NCBI RefSeq assembly: GCF_003332825.1
Contig: NZ_QIRF01000002.1
Span: 62,001 to 126,000 of the forward strand
DNA: 64,000 nt
Reading direction: 5' to 3'
Origin: Dyella sp. C9
GTDB lineage: Bacteria; Pseudomonadota; Gammaproteobacteria; Xanthomonadales; Rhodanobacteraceae
Positions 30,270 to 39,513 of the stretch are shown piece by piece. How positions within the stretch are numbered: position 1 is the first letter of the stretch; each line of letters starts with the position of its first letter. Made by a program: the position numbers and the translations under genes. The notes beneath the pieces were generated by a model. That model was not told where the DNA came from, did not search any database, and saw nothing but the letters and a program-made list of their open reading frames with translations.

Positions 30270-30310
30270 CGCCAAAAGGTTGCCATGGTCGGCGACATTC
30301 GTCGCGGACC
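30270..30310 (-). promoter_or_regulatory. Weak sigma-54-like element and palindrome before the regulator gene
   Basis: On the minus strand TGGCAACCTTTTGGCG keeps the GG-N10-GC spacing of a -24/-12 promoter but differs from consensus at three positions. Directly upstream is a 10-bp inverted repeat (30287-30296 with 30301-30310, one mismatch) that includes GTCCGCG, part of the palindromes at 45730-45775. It may mark autoregulation. Confidence 0.3.
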
Positions 30311-30321
30311 CCCCAATAGGC

Positions 30322-31089
30322 TCAACCGCCCGGAGCAGAAGCCGCCGCGGCGGGTGGCGCGGTGGCCGCCGCCAGTTCGCGGGCCCCTTCGGCCAGTTGC
30401 ACCGTCTGCTCGACGCCCGCGCGGCGAACCGTCAGCGCAACGGGTGCCGCATCCGCCCCGTGCAACTGGACCAGCAGCTCGGACACGCTGCGGACCGGCT
30501 TGCCATTGGCGGCGAGGATCTCATCGCCCTTGGTGAACCCCCACAACGCCGCCGGCACCACCGAAATCACGTCGACACCATCCTTGCCCCTGCTGGTGAC
30601 GAGGTGCAAGCGGCGCCCCTCGCTGCGCCAGCGCAAGCTGTTGTCGCTCTGGAACACCAGCCGATGCGGAGTGGCCGCGGCCGTGCTTCCCGCCGCGGCG
30701 GAGGACGACGCAGGGGCGGGTGGCCTGGCCAGCAGTGCCCTCGCCTCCACCGCCAGCGTCACGTCACGCTCCACACCCCCGCGGCGCAGCCTGAGCGGCA
30801 TCGGCGCATCCCCGTGCGCCTGCAGTGCCGCCAGCAGGTTGGCCACGTTGTCCACCGGATGCCCATCCGCCTGCACGATGATGTCGCCCTCGGCCAGGCC
30901 CCACAGGCTGGCCGGGGTAACGCCAAGGACATCCACACCACCCTGCCTGTCGGCCGCCAGGTGCAGATAGCGGCCGTTGTCGTGCCAGCGCAGCGTGCTG
31001 TCGGACTGGTAGGCCAGGTGCCCCGCCAGCACGACCGCGGGCGATGCGAGCATCGCCAACAGCAGCAGTGTCCTTGTCGTTCCTCTCAT
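30322..31089 (-). CDS. Secreted tandem-PDZ protein
   Basis: A 255-residue protein with a signal peptide (LLLLAMLASPAVVLAG) and two similar repeats. Each is a short SDxxLRW(H/R) segment followed by a PDZ-like domain (repeat 1: GVDVLGVTPASLWGLAEGDIIV; repeat 2: GVDVISVVPAALWGFTKGDEIL). An Ala/Ser-rich linker joins them. No protease domain is present, so it is probably a periplasmic peptide-binding or scaffold protein. It lies between the DUF885 and regulator genes on the same strand. Confidence 0.85.
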   Translation of the reverse strand: MRGTTRTLLLLAMLASPAVVLAGHLAYQSDSTLRWHDNGRYLHLAADRQGGVDVLGVTPASLWGLAEGDIIVQADGHPVDNVANLLAALQAHGDAPMPLRLRRGGVERDVTLAVEARALLARPPAPASSSAAAGSTAAATPHRLVFQSDNSLRWRSEGRRLHLVTSRGKDGVDVISVVPAALWGFTKGDEILAANGKPVRSVSELLVQLHGADAAPVALTVRRAGVEQTVQLAEGARELAAATAPPAAAASAPGG

Positions 31090-31135
31090 GCTTGCCTCCG
31101 CAAGAGCGCGCCGCCCGGAGGCGGCGCGCGGTGAC

Positions 31136-32938
31136 TCAGGACTTGGGATGCGCCGGCGCCTTGCCGGCCTTCACCGACGCGATCCAGGCGTCCGTGCGGG
31201 CTTCCAGCACGTCCAGCGGCAGCGCGCCGCCACCGAGGATCTCGTCGTGGAAGGCGCGGATGTCGAACTTGTCGCCCAGTTCCTTCCTGGCGCGCTCACG
31301 CAGCTCCAGGATCTTCAGCTGGCCCATCTTGTAGGCCAGCGCCTGGCCCGGCCAGGTGATGTAGCGGTCGGTCTCGGCCTGCACGTCCGGCTCGTCCTCG
31401 CTGGAGTGCTGGTGGAAGAAGTCCACCATCTGCTGGCGCGTCCAGTGCTTGTAGTGAACACCGGTGTCGAGCACCAGGCGGTCGGCGCGCAGCAGCTCGT
31501 CCGACAGGCGGCCGTAGTCGGACAGCGGATCCTTGTAGAAGCCGATGTCCTTGCCCAGGCGCTCGGCATACAGCGCCCAGCCCTCGATGTAGGCGGTGTA
31601 GCCCGCCTGCTGGCGGAACGGCGGCAGCTCGGGCAGGGTCTGCGCGATCGAGATCTGCATGTGATGGCCCGGGATGCCTTCGTGGTACGCGGTCGACTCG
31701 ATGGTCAGCACGCTGCGGTTGGCGTAATCACCCGTGTTGACGAACACCTTGCCTGGACGCGAACCATCCGGCGTGCCCTGCTGGTATTCGGCGGCGGCGG
31801 CTTCCTTCTCGCGGAAGGCCTCCACCGGCACCACCTCCACCTTGGTCTTGGGCAACAGGCCGAACAGCTTGGGCAGCTCCGGCTGCATGCCGGCGATGTA
31901 GGTGCGGTAGCGGTTGAGAATGTCCTCGCGCGAGGTGGCGTGGGTCTTCGGGTTGCTCTTGAGCGCCGCACGGAAGCTGGCCAGGTCGGCGTAGCCCTGC
32001 GACTTGGCGATCACCGTCATCTCGCCCTCGATGCGCTTCACCTCGGACAGGCCCAGCGCGTGGATGCGCTCCGGGGTTTCCTGGGTGGTGGTCATCTGCT
32101 CCACGTCGAAGCGGTAGATCGCCTCGCCGTTGGGCAACTGCCACACGCCCGGCTCGGTGCGGCCGTGCGGCGCATAGTCCTTGGCCACGAACTGGCTGAG
32201 CTTGGTGTACGCCGGGCGCACCTGCTGGTCGATCGCGGCCAGGATGGCATCATGCAGGCGCTTCTGGTCGGCGGCCGACACCGTCTTGGGGAAATGCTTC
32301 AGCGGCTCGGCGAACACGCTGTCCATGCCGGCCGGCTGGCCGATGCTGTCGATCTGGGTGACCACCTTCTCCAGCAGGTACTTCGGCGGCATCATGCCGT
32401 CCTTCATGCCCTGGCGGGACAGTTCGATCACCTGGTCCATCAGCGCCGGCACCGCCTTCAGGCGCGCCAGGTAGTCGTCGTATTCCTTGGTGTTGTCGAA
32501 CGGAATCGAGCTGATGAAGCCGGCCAGGCGCAGGTGAGCGCCGCCCATCTGGTCCAGCGGCATCTCGTCGATCTTCAGCTCGTGCGCGGTGAGCGCGTCC
32601 TTGAGCTGGCGCACCATCAGCTGCTGGTTGAGCTTGTCGTCGTCGGAGAAGCCGGTGGTGTCGATGGCTTCGAAACGGCTCAGGAAATCCTTGTTCTTCA
32701 GGTACTGCGCCTGCGCCTGCGCGGGCGACGCGTCGCTCCAGCGGCTGTTGTAGCGCAGGTCGCCGAGGATGGTGGCAAATTCAGGCTGGGTCTCGAGCGT
32801 GTACTGCCATTGCTCGGCCAGCAGCGCATTGAGCGCCTTCACCCGGGTGGGAACATCCGCCGTGGCGGCGTGTACCGAGGCGGCCGTCGCCGCCGACATC
32901 AACAAACCCGCCAACACCATGCGCGGACCAATCTTCAT
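31136..32938 (-). CDS. DUF885 family secreted peptidase-like protein
   Basis: A 600-residue protein with a signal peptide (VLAGLLMSAATAASVHA). The DUF885 domain contains STAYHEGIPGHHMQISIAQ, a HExxxH-type zinc motif, and YIEGWALYAERLGKDIGFY with a likely third ligand; the fold is related to M32/M3-like peptidases. It is probably a periplasmic zinc peptidase or dipeptidase; substrate unknown. It follows the last permease gene by 154 nt, so it may have its own promoter, and precedes the PDZ gene by 46 nt. Confidence 0.9.
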   Translation of the reverse strand: MKIGPRMVLAGLLMSAATAASVHAATADVPTRVKALNALLAEQWQYTLETQPEFATILGDLRYNSRWSDASPAQAQAQYLKNKDFLSRFEAIDTTGFSDDDKLNQQLMVRQLKDALTAHELKIDEMPLDQMGGAHLRLAGFISSIPFDNTKEYDDYLARLKAVPALMDQVIELSRQGMKDGMMPPKYLLEKVVTQIDSIGQPAGMDSVFAEPLKHFPKTVSAADQKRLHDAILAAIDQQVRPAYTKLSQFVAKDYAPHGRTEPGVWQLPNGEAIYRFDVEQMTTTQETPERIHALGLSEVKRIEGEMTVIAKSQGYADLASFRAALKSNPKTHATSREDILNRYRTYIAGMQPELPKLFGLLPKTKVEVVPVEAFREKEAAAAEYQQGTPDGSRPGKVFVNTGDYANRSVLTIESTAYHEGIPGHHMQISIAQTLPELPPFRQQAGYTAYIEGWALYAERLGKDIGFYKDPLSDYGRLSDELLRADRLVLDTGVHYKHWTRQQMVDFFHQHSSEDEPDVQAETDRYITWPGQALAYKMGQLKILELRERARKELGDKFDIRAFHDEILGGGALPLDVLEARTDAWIASVKAGKAPAHPKS

Positions 32939-33092
32939 GGAACACCCCTCCGATTGAAATGAGCCCTATTCTCCACATGAAAGGCCTGCCCTACCCGTGC
33001 CGAAGCGCACGAACCGGCCCTGCGCCCCCGGCCCTGCGCGCAAGCCCGGCGGGCCATCGCAAGATCCCACGCCAAGACGCCCGCATCAACCA

Positions 33093-34307
33093 TCATACGG
33101 AGCGTGTCGCCACCACTGGCGGCACCGAGGCCGCACGCATGGCGGGGCCGAGTACCGCCAACTGCCCCAGTACCCAAAGCGCCAATGCGCCGACAGGAAA
33201 ATACGTCCACGGCAGGCGCGGCAGTTCGTAGTACTTCATCAGAACCAGGTTGAGGCCAAAGGCCATCACCATCCCCAACGCAATACCCGCGCTGACGATC
33301 AGGAAGTTCTCGGTCTGGAAGTAGCGCAGGATGTCCCGCCGCGTGGCGCCGATCGCGCGACGAATGCCGATCTGCTTGCGCCGCTGCTGCACCCAGAAGC
33401 TGGCGAGACCGACGATGCCCAATGCAGTCACTAGCAGCAGCGCACAGATGACGCCCACCAACATGCCAGCCATGGCACGGTCCTGGCGAAAGCGGGCTTC
33501 GCGCATCTCGCTCAACGGACGACTGAACTCGTCATCCACCACGGCATCCGGCGCGAGCCTGGCCATGGCCGCACGCGCCTCCCGCAACACGCGTGGCAAT
33601 TGGGCCGGGTCCGCCTTGAGCAGATAGGTGCCGGCCAGCTTGGTTCCCGGCAAACCAGGGGCAAATACTGTCCATTCCGCCGTATTCGGGGCGAACGAGG
33701 CCGGGTCGGGCCGCACCAGGTGTTCCAGCACGCCCACCACGCGGAAGTGCAGGCGGTCGCACCAAAGCTCCTTCCCTAACGGATCGGTCCCCGGCCACAG
33801 GTGCTCGGCTAGTGCGCGCGTTACCAGCACCGGCGCGTTATCCGGCACGAAGCCGATGAAAGAGTGATAGTCGTCCGCTTGAGGCCCCCGACCAGCCACC
33901 ACTCGCAAACCCATCGCCTCGAACGTACCCGGGCCGCCGATGTAGTAGTCGACGATGGCACGGGGATGGCCCGGCTCCTGCGACGTGGTGACACCGGCGG
34001 TGCCTACCTTGTCTGCGAAGGGCGCGGTATTGGTGACGGTTACCGACTGCATGCCGGCAATGCCGGTCAGCCCAGACTGCACGCGGGCATTGAGGTCGAC
34101 GGCCTCGGCGTCATCGAAACCAGTGAGCTTGATCAGCGCGAGCGAAGCTTCGTCAACGCCACTGTTGACGTGCATGGCGCTTAGTCGTCCCGATATGAGA
34201 AAGGAGGCATTGCACAGCACTGCGCAAGCCAGGGCGATTTCAAGCGCAATGAGCATGGTAGCCAGACGATGGCGACGCAGGGCGGCGAGTATCGGACGAA
34301 TCTGCAT
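33093..34307 (-). CDS. FtsX/MacB-type ABC permease, type B, pair 4
   Basis: A 404-residue inner-membrane permease: one N-terminal helix (LATMLIALEIALACAVLCNASFLI), a MacB-type periplasmic domain (about 45-270) and three C-terminal helices. After the first of these comes QQRRKQIGIRRAIGATRRDILRYFQ, the cytoplasmic coupling motif of FtsX-like permeases. It ends PPVVATRSV like its pair-3 counterpart, to which it is most similar (YFPVGALALWVLGQLAVLGPAMRAA). The ATG at 34307 follows GAGGAG. Last permease of the series. Confidence 0.92.
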   Translation of the reverse strand: MQIRPILAALRRHRLATMLIALEIALACAVLCNASFLISGRLSAMHVNSGVDEASLALIKLTGFDDAEAVDLNARVQSGLTGIAGMQSVTVTNTAPFADKVGTAGVTTSQEPGHPRAIVDYYIGGPGTFEAMGLRVVAGRGPQADDYHSFIGFVPDNAPVLVTRALAEHLWPGTDPLGKELWCDRLHFRVVGVLEHLVRPDPASFAPNTAEWTVFAPGLPGTKLAGTYLLKADPAQLPRVLREARAAMARLAPDAVVDDEFSRPLSEMREARFRQDRAMAGMLVGVICALLLVTALGIVGLASFWVQQRRKQIGIRRAIGATRRDILRYFQTENFLIVSAGIALGMVMAFGLNLVLMKYYELPRLPWTYFPVGALALWVLGQLAVLGPAMRAASVPPVVATRSV

Positions 34308-34318
34308 GACTCGGCTCC

Positions 34319-35641
34319 TCACAACGTCTTCAGCTGCAATCCGGGCGCGACCCGACTGGCACGGAAGGCCGGCAGCAAGCCGGCCAACAGGCTCGCTGCA
34401 ATGGCCAACGCGAAGGTGGTGAGAAACATCAGCGGATCAAGATGCACCAGATCCGCGTAAGCCGCCGGCTGACGTCGCACCAGCCAGAGTCCAAGCAAGG
34501 TCAGCAGCCAACCGCCCATGCCACCCAGGAGACCGATCAATCCCGCCTCCACCAGGCATTGCGCAAACACCGCGCGACGACTGGCCCCGAGCGCGCGACG
34601 CACACCAATCTCACCCGAGCGGCGGAGGAACTTCGCCAACAGCAAGCCAATGGTGTTGAACAGGCACACGGCCAGGAAAGCGAACGCCAGCCAGGCCTGA
34701 AGGCGGACATCGCTGGGCACCACGCGGTTGTAATCCAACCACTGCATCAAGCCACGCAGGCGCGTGTTGTCTGCATGCGTAAAACGCCCCAGTCGCTTCT
34801 GCTGCACGGCATAGCCAGCCAGAAAACGGGCATAACCGCTCACCTTGGCCGGGCTGCCCAGCTGTACCCACATGGCAACCCAGGAGCAGGGCGACTCCGG
34901 CAGATGCATGAAGTTGTCAGGCACGCGCCAACAATTGAACACGTCGAACGTGTCACCGGCCACTTCGACACCCGTGAAGAACGGCAGCATCACGTCCTCC
35001 GGCCTCGCGTAGTAGCCGGCGGTATTGCCGCTGCTGAAACGGCCGCCCGCCACCTCGTAAAACTGCGGCGAGGGTCGCCACGGCCTGAGCACACCGACGA
35101 TGCGCACTTCACTGCCGCGCACGCGCACGCTACGCCCCACGCTGTTGGCGCCGCCGAAGAGCTTGTCGTTGAGCTGGGCCGAGATCACCGCCACGCGTGC
35201 GCGCGACTCGTCATCGGCCGCCTGCCAACCGCCGCCGTACTGGAACGGCACGTCGAACATGGGAAAGAAATCCGCCGTGGTCGCCAGCACCCGGATCATC
35301 AACGAGGGCTGCCTCACATCAATGGCACGCAGCTTGGCCCCGGCCGTGGCCACCAAGGTCTCTCGATCGGCTCGATGCGATCGCCACAGGTCCACTGCCG
35401 AGTGGTAATCCATGACATCCGCTGGCTCCCCGTGTTCGGTCAATGACGTATCCGGGTCAACCTGTGGATAAAACAGCGTATTGCTGCGCGTGGGCACCGG
35501 GTCGCCGGACAACAGGTGCATCACCGTAAGCGTGGTCATGCTTGCCCCGATACCGGCGGCGATCGCCACCACCATCAGCGCGGTAAGCACCCTGTTGCGC
35601 CTGAGACTGCGTATGGCCAGATCGAGGTAGTACCCGAACAT
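34319..35641 (-). CDS. FtsX/MacB-type ABC permease, type A, pair 4
   Basis: A 440-residue permease starting MFGYYLDLAIRSLRRNRVLT, nearly identical there to the pair-3 type A protein. It has one N-terminal helix, a periplasmic domain with a cysteine pair at C237 and C252 (FNCW ... SPCSW), and three C-terminal helices with LRRSGEIGVRRALGASRRAVF. The ATG at 35641 was chosen; the frame continues 44 codons upstream into the intergenic gap without resemblance to its paralogues. Confidence 0.92.
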   Translation of the reverse strand: MFGYYLDLAIRSLRRNRVLTALMVVAIAAGIGASMTTLTVMHLLSGDPVPTRSNTLFYPQVDPDTSLTEHGEPADVMDYHSAVDLWRSHRADRETLVATAGAKLRAIDVRQPSLMIRVLATTADFFPMFDVPFQYGGGWQAADDESRARVAVISAQLNDKLFGGANSVGRSVRVRGSEVRIVGVLRPWRPSPQFYEVAGGRFSSGNTAGYYARPEDVMLPFFTGVEVAGDTFDVFNCWRVPDNFMHLPESPCSWVAMWVQLGSPAKVSGYARFLAGYAVQQKRLGRFTHADNTRLRGLMQWLDYNRVVPSDVRLQAWLAFAFLAVCLFNTIGLLLAKFLRRSGEIGVRRALGASRRAVFAQCLVEAGLIGLLGGMGGWLLTLLGLWLVRRQPAAYADLVHLDPLMFLTTFALAIAASLLAGLLPAFRASRVAPGLQLKTL

Positions 35642-35696
35642 GTCCGTAGCCCTTTGTGTTGCGCCATCTCCTGCCGCGCAAGAGATGGCGCAAAGA

Positions 35697-36920
35697 TCAC
35701 ACCGACCGTGTCGCCACCACCGGCGGTACCGCCGCCGCGCGCATCGCCGGGCCCAATACCGCCAACTGGCCAATCACCCACAGGGCCAGTGCGCCCACCG
35801 GGAAGTAGATGGCCGGTAGTCGAGGCAGCTCGTAGTGGGTCATCAGCAGGAGGTTGATGGCATAGGCCAGCACCATGCCCAATGCGATGCCGATGGTGGC
35901 CAGCACGAAGTTCTCGGTCTGGAAGTAATGCAGGATGTTGCGCCGGGTAGCGCCCAGCGCCCGGCGAACGCCGATCTGCCGACGCCGCTGCGCCACCCAG
36001 AAACTGCCAAGGCCGACGATGCCCAGTGCGGTGACCACCAGCAGGGCCACGCACACGCCCACCAGCAGGCCGGCCATGGCGCGATCGTTCCGGAAGAAGT
36101 CGTGGCGCATGTCGTCCATCACATGCTTCTTCAACACGACCCGGTGGGGGTTGATCTGCTTGAGCTTGGCGACGGCAGCAGCAAGCACGCGATCGCGGTC
36201 GTTCGGCGACGCCACGCGAATGATGTACTCACCCACGGCCATGCGTATGGGCAGGATCATGCTGTAGCTCCTGGCCGAGTCGTCCAAGATCGACGGCCGT
36301 ACCAGCTCCTTGACCACGCCCACCACGGTGATGGGGTAGTCCGCCAGGTAGAGCTGCTTGCCGAGCGGCGGCTGGCCAGGCCACAGGCGTTCGGCAAGCT
36401 TCTGGGTGATCACCACGGCATGGGGTATGGCCTTGGCGTCCTTGGCCGCCGCCGCGCGCATTACGTCGTCCATGTCCATATAGTCGGTGTCCTGCAGATG
36501 ACGGCCAGCGATCAACTGCGTGCCCAGCGTCTGCGCGATGTTCTCGCCGTAATAATTGGTCGCGTTGAGCGTGGAGATGCGCTGCTTGGGATCGAGCTTG
36601 ATGCCGCTGTTCCATGAGGAGTTGCCGAACGGCACCTGATTGACCGAGGCCACGTCAGTCACCCCCGGAACCTGCCGCAGTGCGGCCAGATCCTCCTGCA
36701 TGTGCGCCTTCTTGTCCTGGCTGGCACCGATGTCCGCCACGGCGATATGCAGCAGGCGATGCTCATCGATCCCGCTTTGCATGGCCATGCGGTCCAGCCG
36801 CTGGTTGATGATGAAGACCGCGTTGCACACGATTGCGCAGGTCAGCGCGATCTCGATGATCACCAGGAATGCGGTGATCTTGTGGCGGCGCAGGGTCGAA
36901 AGTATGGGAAGGATTTCCAT
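35697..36920 (-). CDS. FtsX/MacB-type ABC permease, type B, pair 3
   Basis: A 407-residue permease starting MEILPILSTLRRHKITAFLVI. The coupling motif is AQRRRQIGVRRALGATRRNILHYFQ, and the end is PPVVATRSV. No cysteine pair is seen in the periplasmic domain, unlike the type A proteins. It begins 10 nt after the pair-3 type A stop, which suggests coupled production of the two partners. Confidence 0.92.
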   Translation of the reverse strand: MEILPILSTLRRHKITAFLVIIEIALTCAIVCNAVFIINQRLDRMAMQSGIDEHRLLHIAVADIGASQDKKAHMQEDLAALRQVPGVTDVASVNQVPFGNSSWNSGIKLDPKQRISTLNATNYYGENIAQTLGTQLIAGRHLQDTDYMDMDDVMRAAAAKDAKAIPHAVVITQKLAERLWPGQPPLGKQLYLADYPITVVGVVKELVRPSILDDSARSYSMILPIRMAVGEYIIRVASPNDRDRVLAAAVAKLKQINPHRVVLKKHVMDDMRHDFFRNDRAMAGLLVGVCVALLVVTALGIVGLGSFWVAQRRRQIGVRRALGATRRNILHYFQTENFVLATIGIALGMVLAYAINLLLMTHYELPRLPAIYFPVGALALWVIGQLAVLGPAMRAAAVPPVVATRSV

Positions 36921-36930
36921 GCGCGTGTCC

Positions 36931-38235
36931 TCACTGGCTCTTCAGTTGCAGGGCAGGCGCGATCTGGCATGCGCGCCACGCGGGCAGCAGGCCGGCCAGC
37001 AGGCTGGAGCCCACGGCCAGCAGGAAGGTAATGCTCAGCATCGAGAGGTCCAGATGTGCCAGCGCCGCATAGTCGGAGGGCTGGCGGCGCACCAGCCACA
37101 GGCCAAGGAAAGCCAGCAACAGGCCGCCCACGCCTCCCGCCAATCCGATCACGCCGGATTCCACCAGCAGCTGGGCGAATACCTCGCGCTTGGATGCGCC
37201 CAGCGCGCGCCGCACGCCCAGCTCACCGGACCGGCGCAGGAACTTCGCCAGCATCAGCCCCACCGTATTGACCAGGCACACCAGCAGGAAGCCGAAGGCC
37301 AGCCAGGTCTGCAGGCGCACGTCGCCCGGCACCACCTTGTTGATGTCCAGCCACTCCATCAGGCCCGGCAGGGCCACGTTGACCGGACGCTCGAACCGCC
37401 CCAGCGACTTCTGCTCCTGCGAGTAATGCACCAGGTAGTCGCGATAGGCCTTCACCTGGTCCGCGCCATCGAGCTGCACCCAGAACTGCAGCCACACGCA
37501 CGGCTGCGTCTCCATGTGATCATCATCGCCACTGCCGGTGCCCCAGCAATCCATCGAGCCGTTGTGGTCCAGGCGCACGTCGCCCGAGGTGGTCAACGGC
37601 ACGAACACATCCTCCAGCCCCGAGTAATTGCCCATGTTGATGTCGTAGAAGTGCGGATTCGGGCGCCAGCTGTCGATCACGCCCACGATGCGGAACGCGG
37701 TGTCCTTCACGCGCAAGGTCTGGCCGGTACTGTCCTTGCCGCCGAACAGTTTGTCGTTGAGCGCGCGACTGATCACCACCACGCGCGCCTTGGCATCGTC
37801 GTCGGACTCGCCCCAGGCATGACCGTACAGGAACGGCACCTGGAACATCGGGAAGAAATCCGCACTGGTGAAGCGGGCGTCGCTGTAGAACGGATCGATC
37901 GACGACTGCGCAGGCTGCACCGGTACCGCGCCGCCTGTCATCAAGGCCTGGTGTGCCGCGCGCTTGGCATGCAGCAGGTTCATGCCGTCGATCCAGGTGA
38001 CCTGGTCCGGCGGCTTCTTGCCCTCCTCGTAGCCATCCATGTCGCGCGGATCGATCTGCGGGTAGAACAGCGTGCTGCTGGCGCCGGGCAGCGGGTCGCC
38101 CGACAGCACGTGCAACACCGTCAGCGTGGTCATGCTGGCGCCGATGCCCAGCGCGATGGCCAGCACCATCAGCGCCGTGAGCATGCGGTTGCGACGCAGG
38201 CTGCGTAGAGCCAGATCCAGGTAATAGCCGAACAT
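36931..38235 (-). CDS. FtsX/MacB-type ABC permease, type A, pair 3
   Basis: A 434-residue permease starting MFGYYLDLALRSLRRNRMLT with SGDPLPGASSTLFYPQIDP after the first helix. The periplasmic cysteine pair is C230 and C246 (MDCW ... QPCVW). The coupling motif is LRRSGELGVRRALGASKREVF, and the C-terminus ends QLKSQ. It is closer to the pair-4 type A protein than to pairs 1 and 2. Confidence 0.92.
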   Translation of the reverse strand: MFGYYLDLALRSLRRNRMLTALMVLAIALGIGASMTTLTVLHVLSGDPLPGASSTLFYPQIDPRDMDGYEEGKKPPDQVTWIDGMNLLHAKRAAHQALMTGGAVPVQPAQSSIDPFYSDARFTSADFFPMFQVPFLYGHAWGESDDDAKARVVVISRALNDKLFGGKDSTGQTLRVKDTAFRIVGVIDSWRPNPHFYDINMGNYSGLEDVFVPLTTSGDVRLDHNGSMDCWGTGSGDDDHMETQPCVWLQFWVQLDGADQVKAYRDYLVHYSQEQKSLGRFERPVNVALPGLMEWLDINKVVPGDVRLQTWLAFGFLLVCLVNTVGLMLAKFLRRSGELGVRRALGASKREVFAQLLVESGVIGLAGGVGGLLLAFLGLWLVRRQPSDYAALAHLDLSMLSITFLLAVGSSLLAGLLPAWRACQIAPALQLKSQ

Positions 38236-38268
38236 ATCTGCCTTTCTCCCCTTTCGTATTCCGTGCCG

Positions 38269-39498
38269 TTACACCGACCGCGGGGCTTCCACCGGCGGTA
38301 CGCGCGACGCGCGCATCGCCGGCGCCAGCACGGCGCCCTGGCCCAGCAACAGCAAGATCACCACGCCCCCCAGCAAATACAGCAAGGACAGCCGCTGCAT
38401 CTCGAAGCGGGTCACCAGCCAGAGGTTGATCGCCACCGCGAGCAGCATGCCTGCCAGGACCCCGCCCACGCTGATCAGGAGGTTCTCGGTCATGAAGTAA
38501 TGCAGGATGTCCTGGCGCGTCGCGCCCAGTGCGCGCCGCACGCCGATCTGCTTGCGGCGCTGGCCGACCCAGAAACTGGTCAGGCCCACGATGCCGGCCG
38601 CCGTGATCGCCAGCAGCACCAGGCAGATCACGCCCATCAGTATCGCCATGCCCCGGTCGCGCTCGTAGGCACGTGCACGCACCTCCTTGAAGCTGAGCAC
38701 GCCATCCTCGTCGTTGATGACGCGACGCGGGTTGTTCGCAAACAAGGCCTTGGGCGCGGCGCGCATCACGTCCTGCAGCTGGCCCGGCATGGCCCGCACA
38801 ATATAGAAACCGCCAAGCGAGATCCCCAATCGCCTCGGCACGATCACCGAGCGATAGGCGAATGCCGACGCCCAGCGATCCACGCTCTGCGCCTGCAGCA
38901 GATCCACCACGCCGACGATGGTGGTCGGGCTGCCGGCGAGATAGATCGTCTGGCCCACCGCATCGCTGCCAGGGAACAGTTTGTCGGCCAGGGCCCGGGT
39001 CACCATCACCACTGGCGGCGCCAGCCGGTCGCGCACGTCCATGCCAGTGATTTCCTCGGCGCGAAAGTTGCGCCCGGCGGCCAGCTTCAGGCCCAGCGTG
39101 CCGAGGAAACGTTCGTCACCGAAGTAGATGGTGGCGCCGGAGCTGTCCTGCAGCTGGTCCGCCTTCAGCTTGACGCCGTCGTCCCAGCCACTGCCACGCA
39201 ACGGGTAGGAGTTGCTCGCCGTTGCGTCGGCCACACCTGGCAGCTCGCGCAGCACGCGCAGGTCCTCGCGGATGCGCGCATCCGCCTGCGCCGGCGTAGA
39301 GCTGCCGACCCATTCGTTCTGGATCACCAGGATGTTCTGCTCGTCCACACCGGTCGGTTCCGACAAGTGGGCCAGCCGTTGCTGGATGATGAACAATGCG
39401 TTGCACACGATGGCCAACGTCAGCGCGATCTGCATCGCGATGAGGAAGGTGCCGGCCTTGTGCCGGCGCAGCGCGGAAAGTATCGGCTTGATCTGCAC
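38269..39498 (-). CDS. FtsX/MacB-type ABC permease, type B, pair 2
   Basis: A 409-residue permease starting MQIKPILSALRRHKAGTFLI. The segment AILMGVICLVLLAITAAGIV then GQRRKQIGVRRALGATRQDIL is almost the same as in the pair-1 type B protein, showing recent common origin. It ends PPVEAPRSV. Start and spacing (15 nt after the preceding stop) fit an operon. Confidence 0.92.
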   Translation of the reverse strand: MQIKPILSALRRHKAGTFLIAMQIALTLAIVCNALFIIQQRLAHLSEPTGVDEQNILVIQNEWVGSSTPAQADARIREDLRVLRELPGVADATASNSYPLRGSGWDDGVKLKADQLQDSSGATIYFGDERFLGTLGLKLAAGRNFRAEEITGMDVRDRLAPPVVMVTRALADKLFPGSDAVGQTIYLAGSPTTIVGVVDLLQAQSVDRWASAFAYRSVIVPRRLGISLGGFYIVRAMPGQLQDVMRAAPKALFANNPRRVINDEDGVLSFKEVRARAYERDRGMAILMGVICLVLLAITAAGIVGLTSFWVGQRRKQIGVRRALGATRQDILHYFMTENLLISVGGVLAGMLLAVAINLWLVTRFEMQRLSLLYLLGGVVILLLLGQGAVLAPAMRASRVPPVEAPRSV

Positions 39499-39513
39499 GA
39501 TGCGCGCCTCGCC

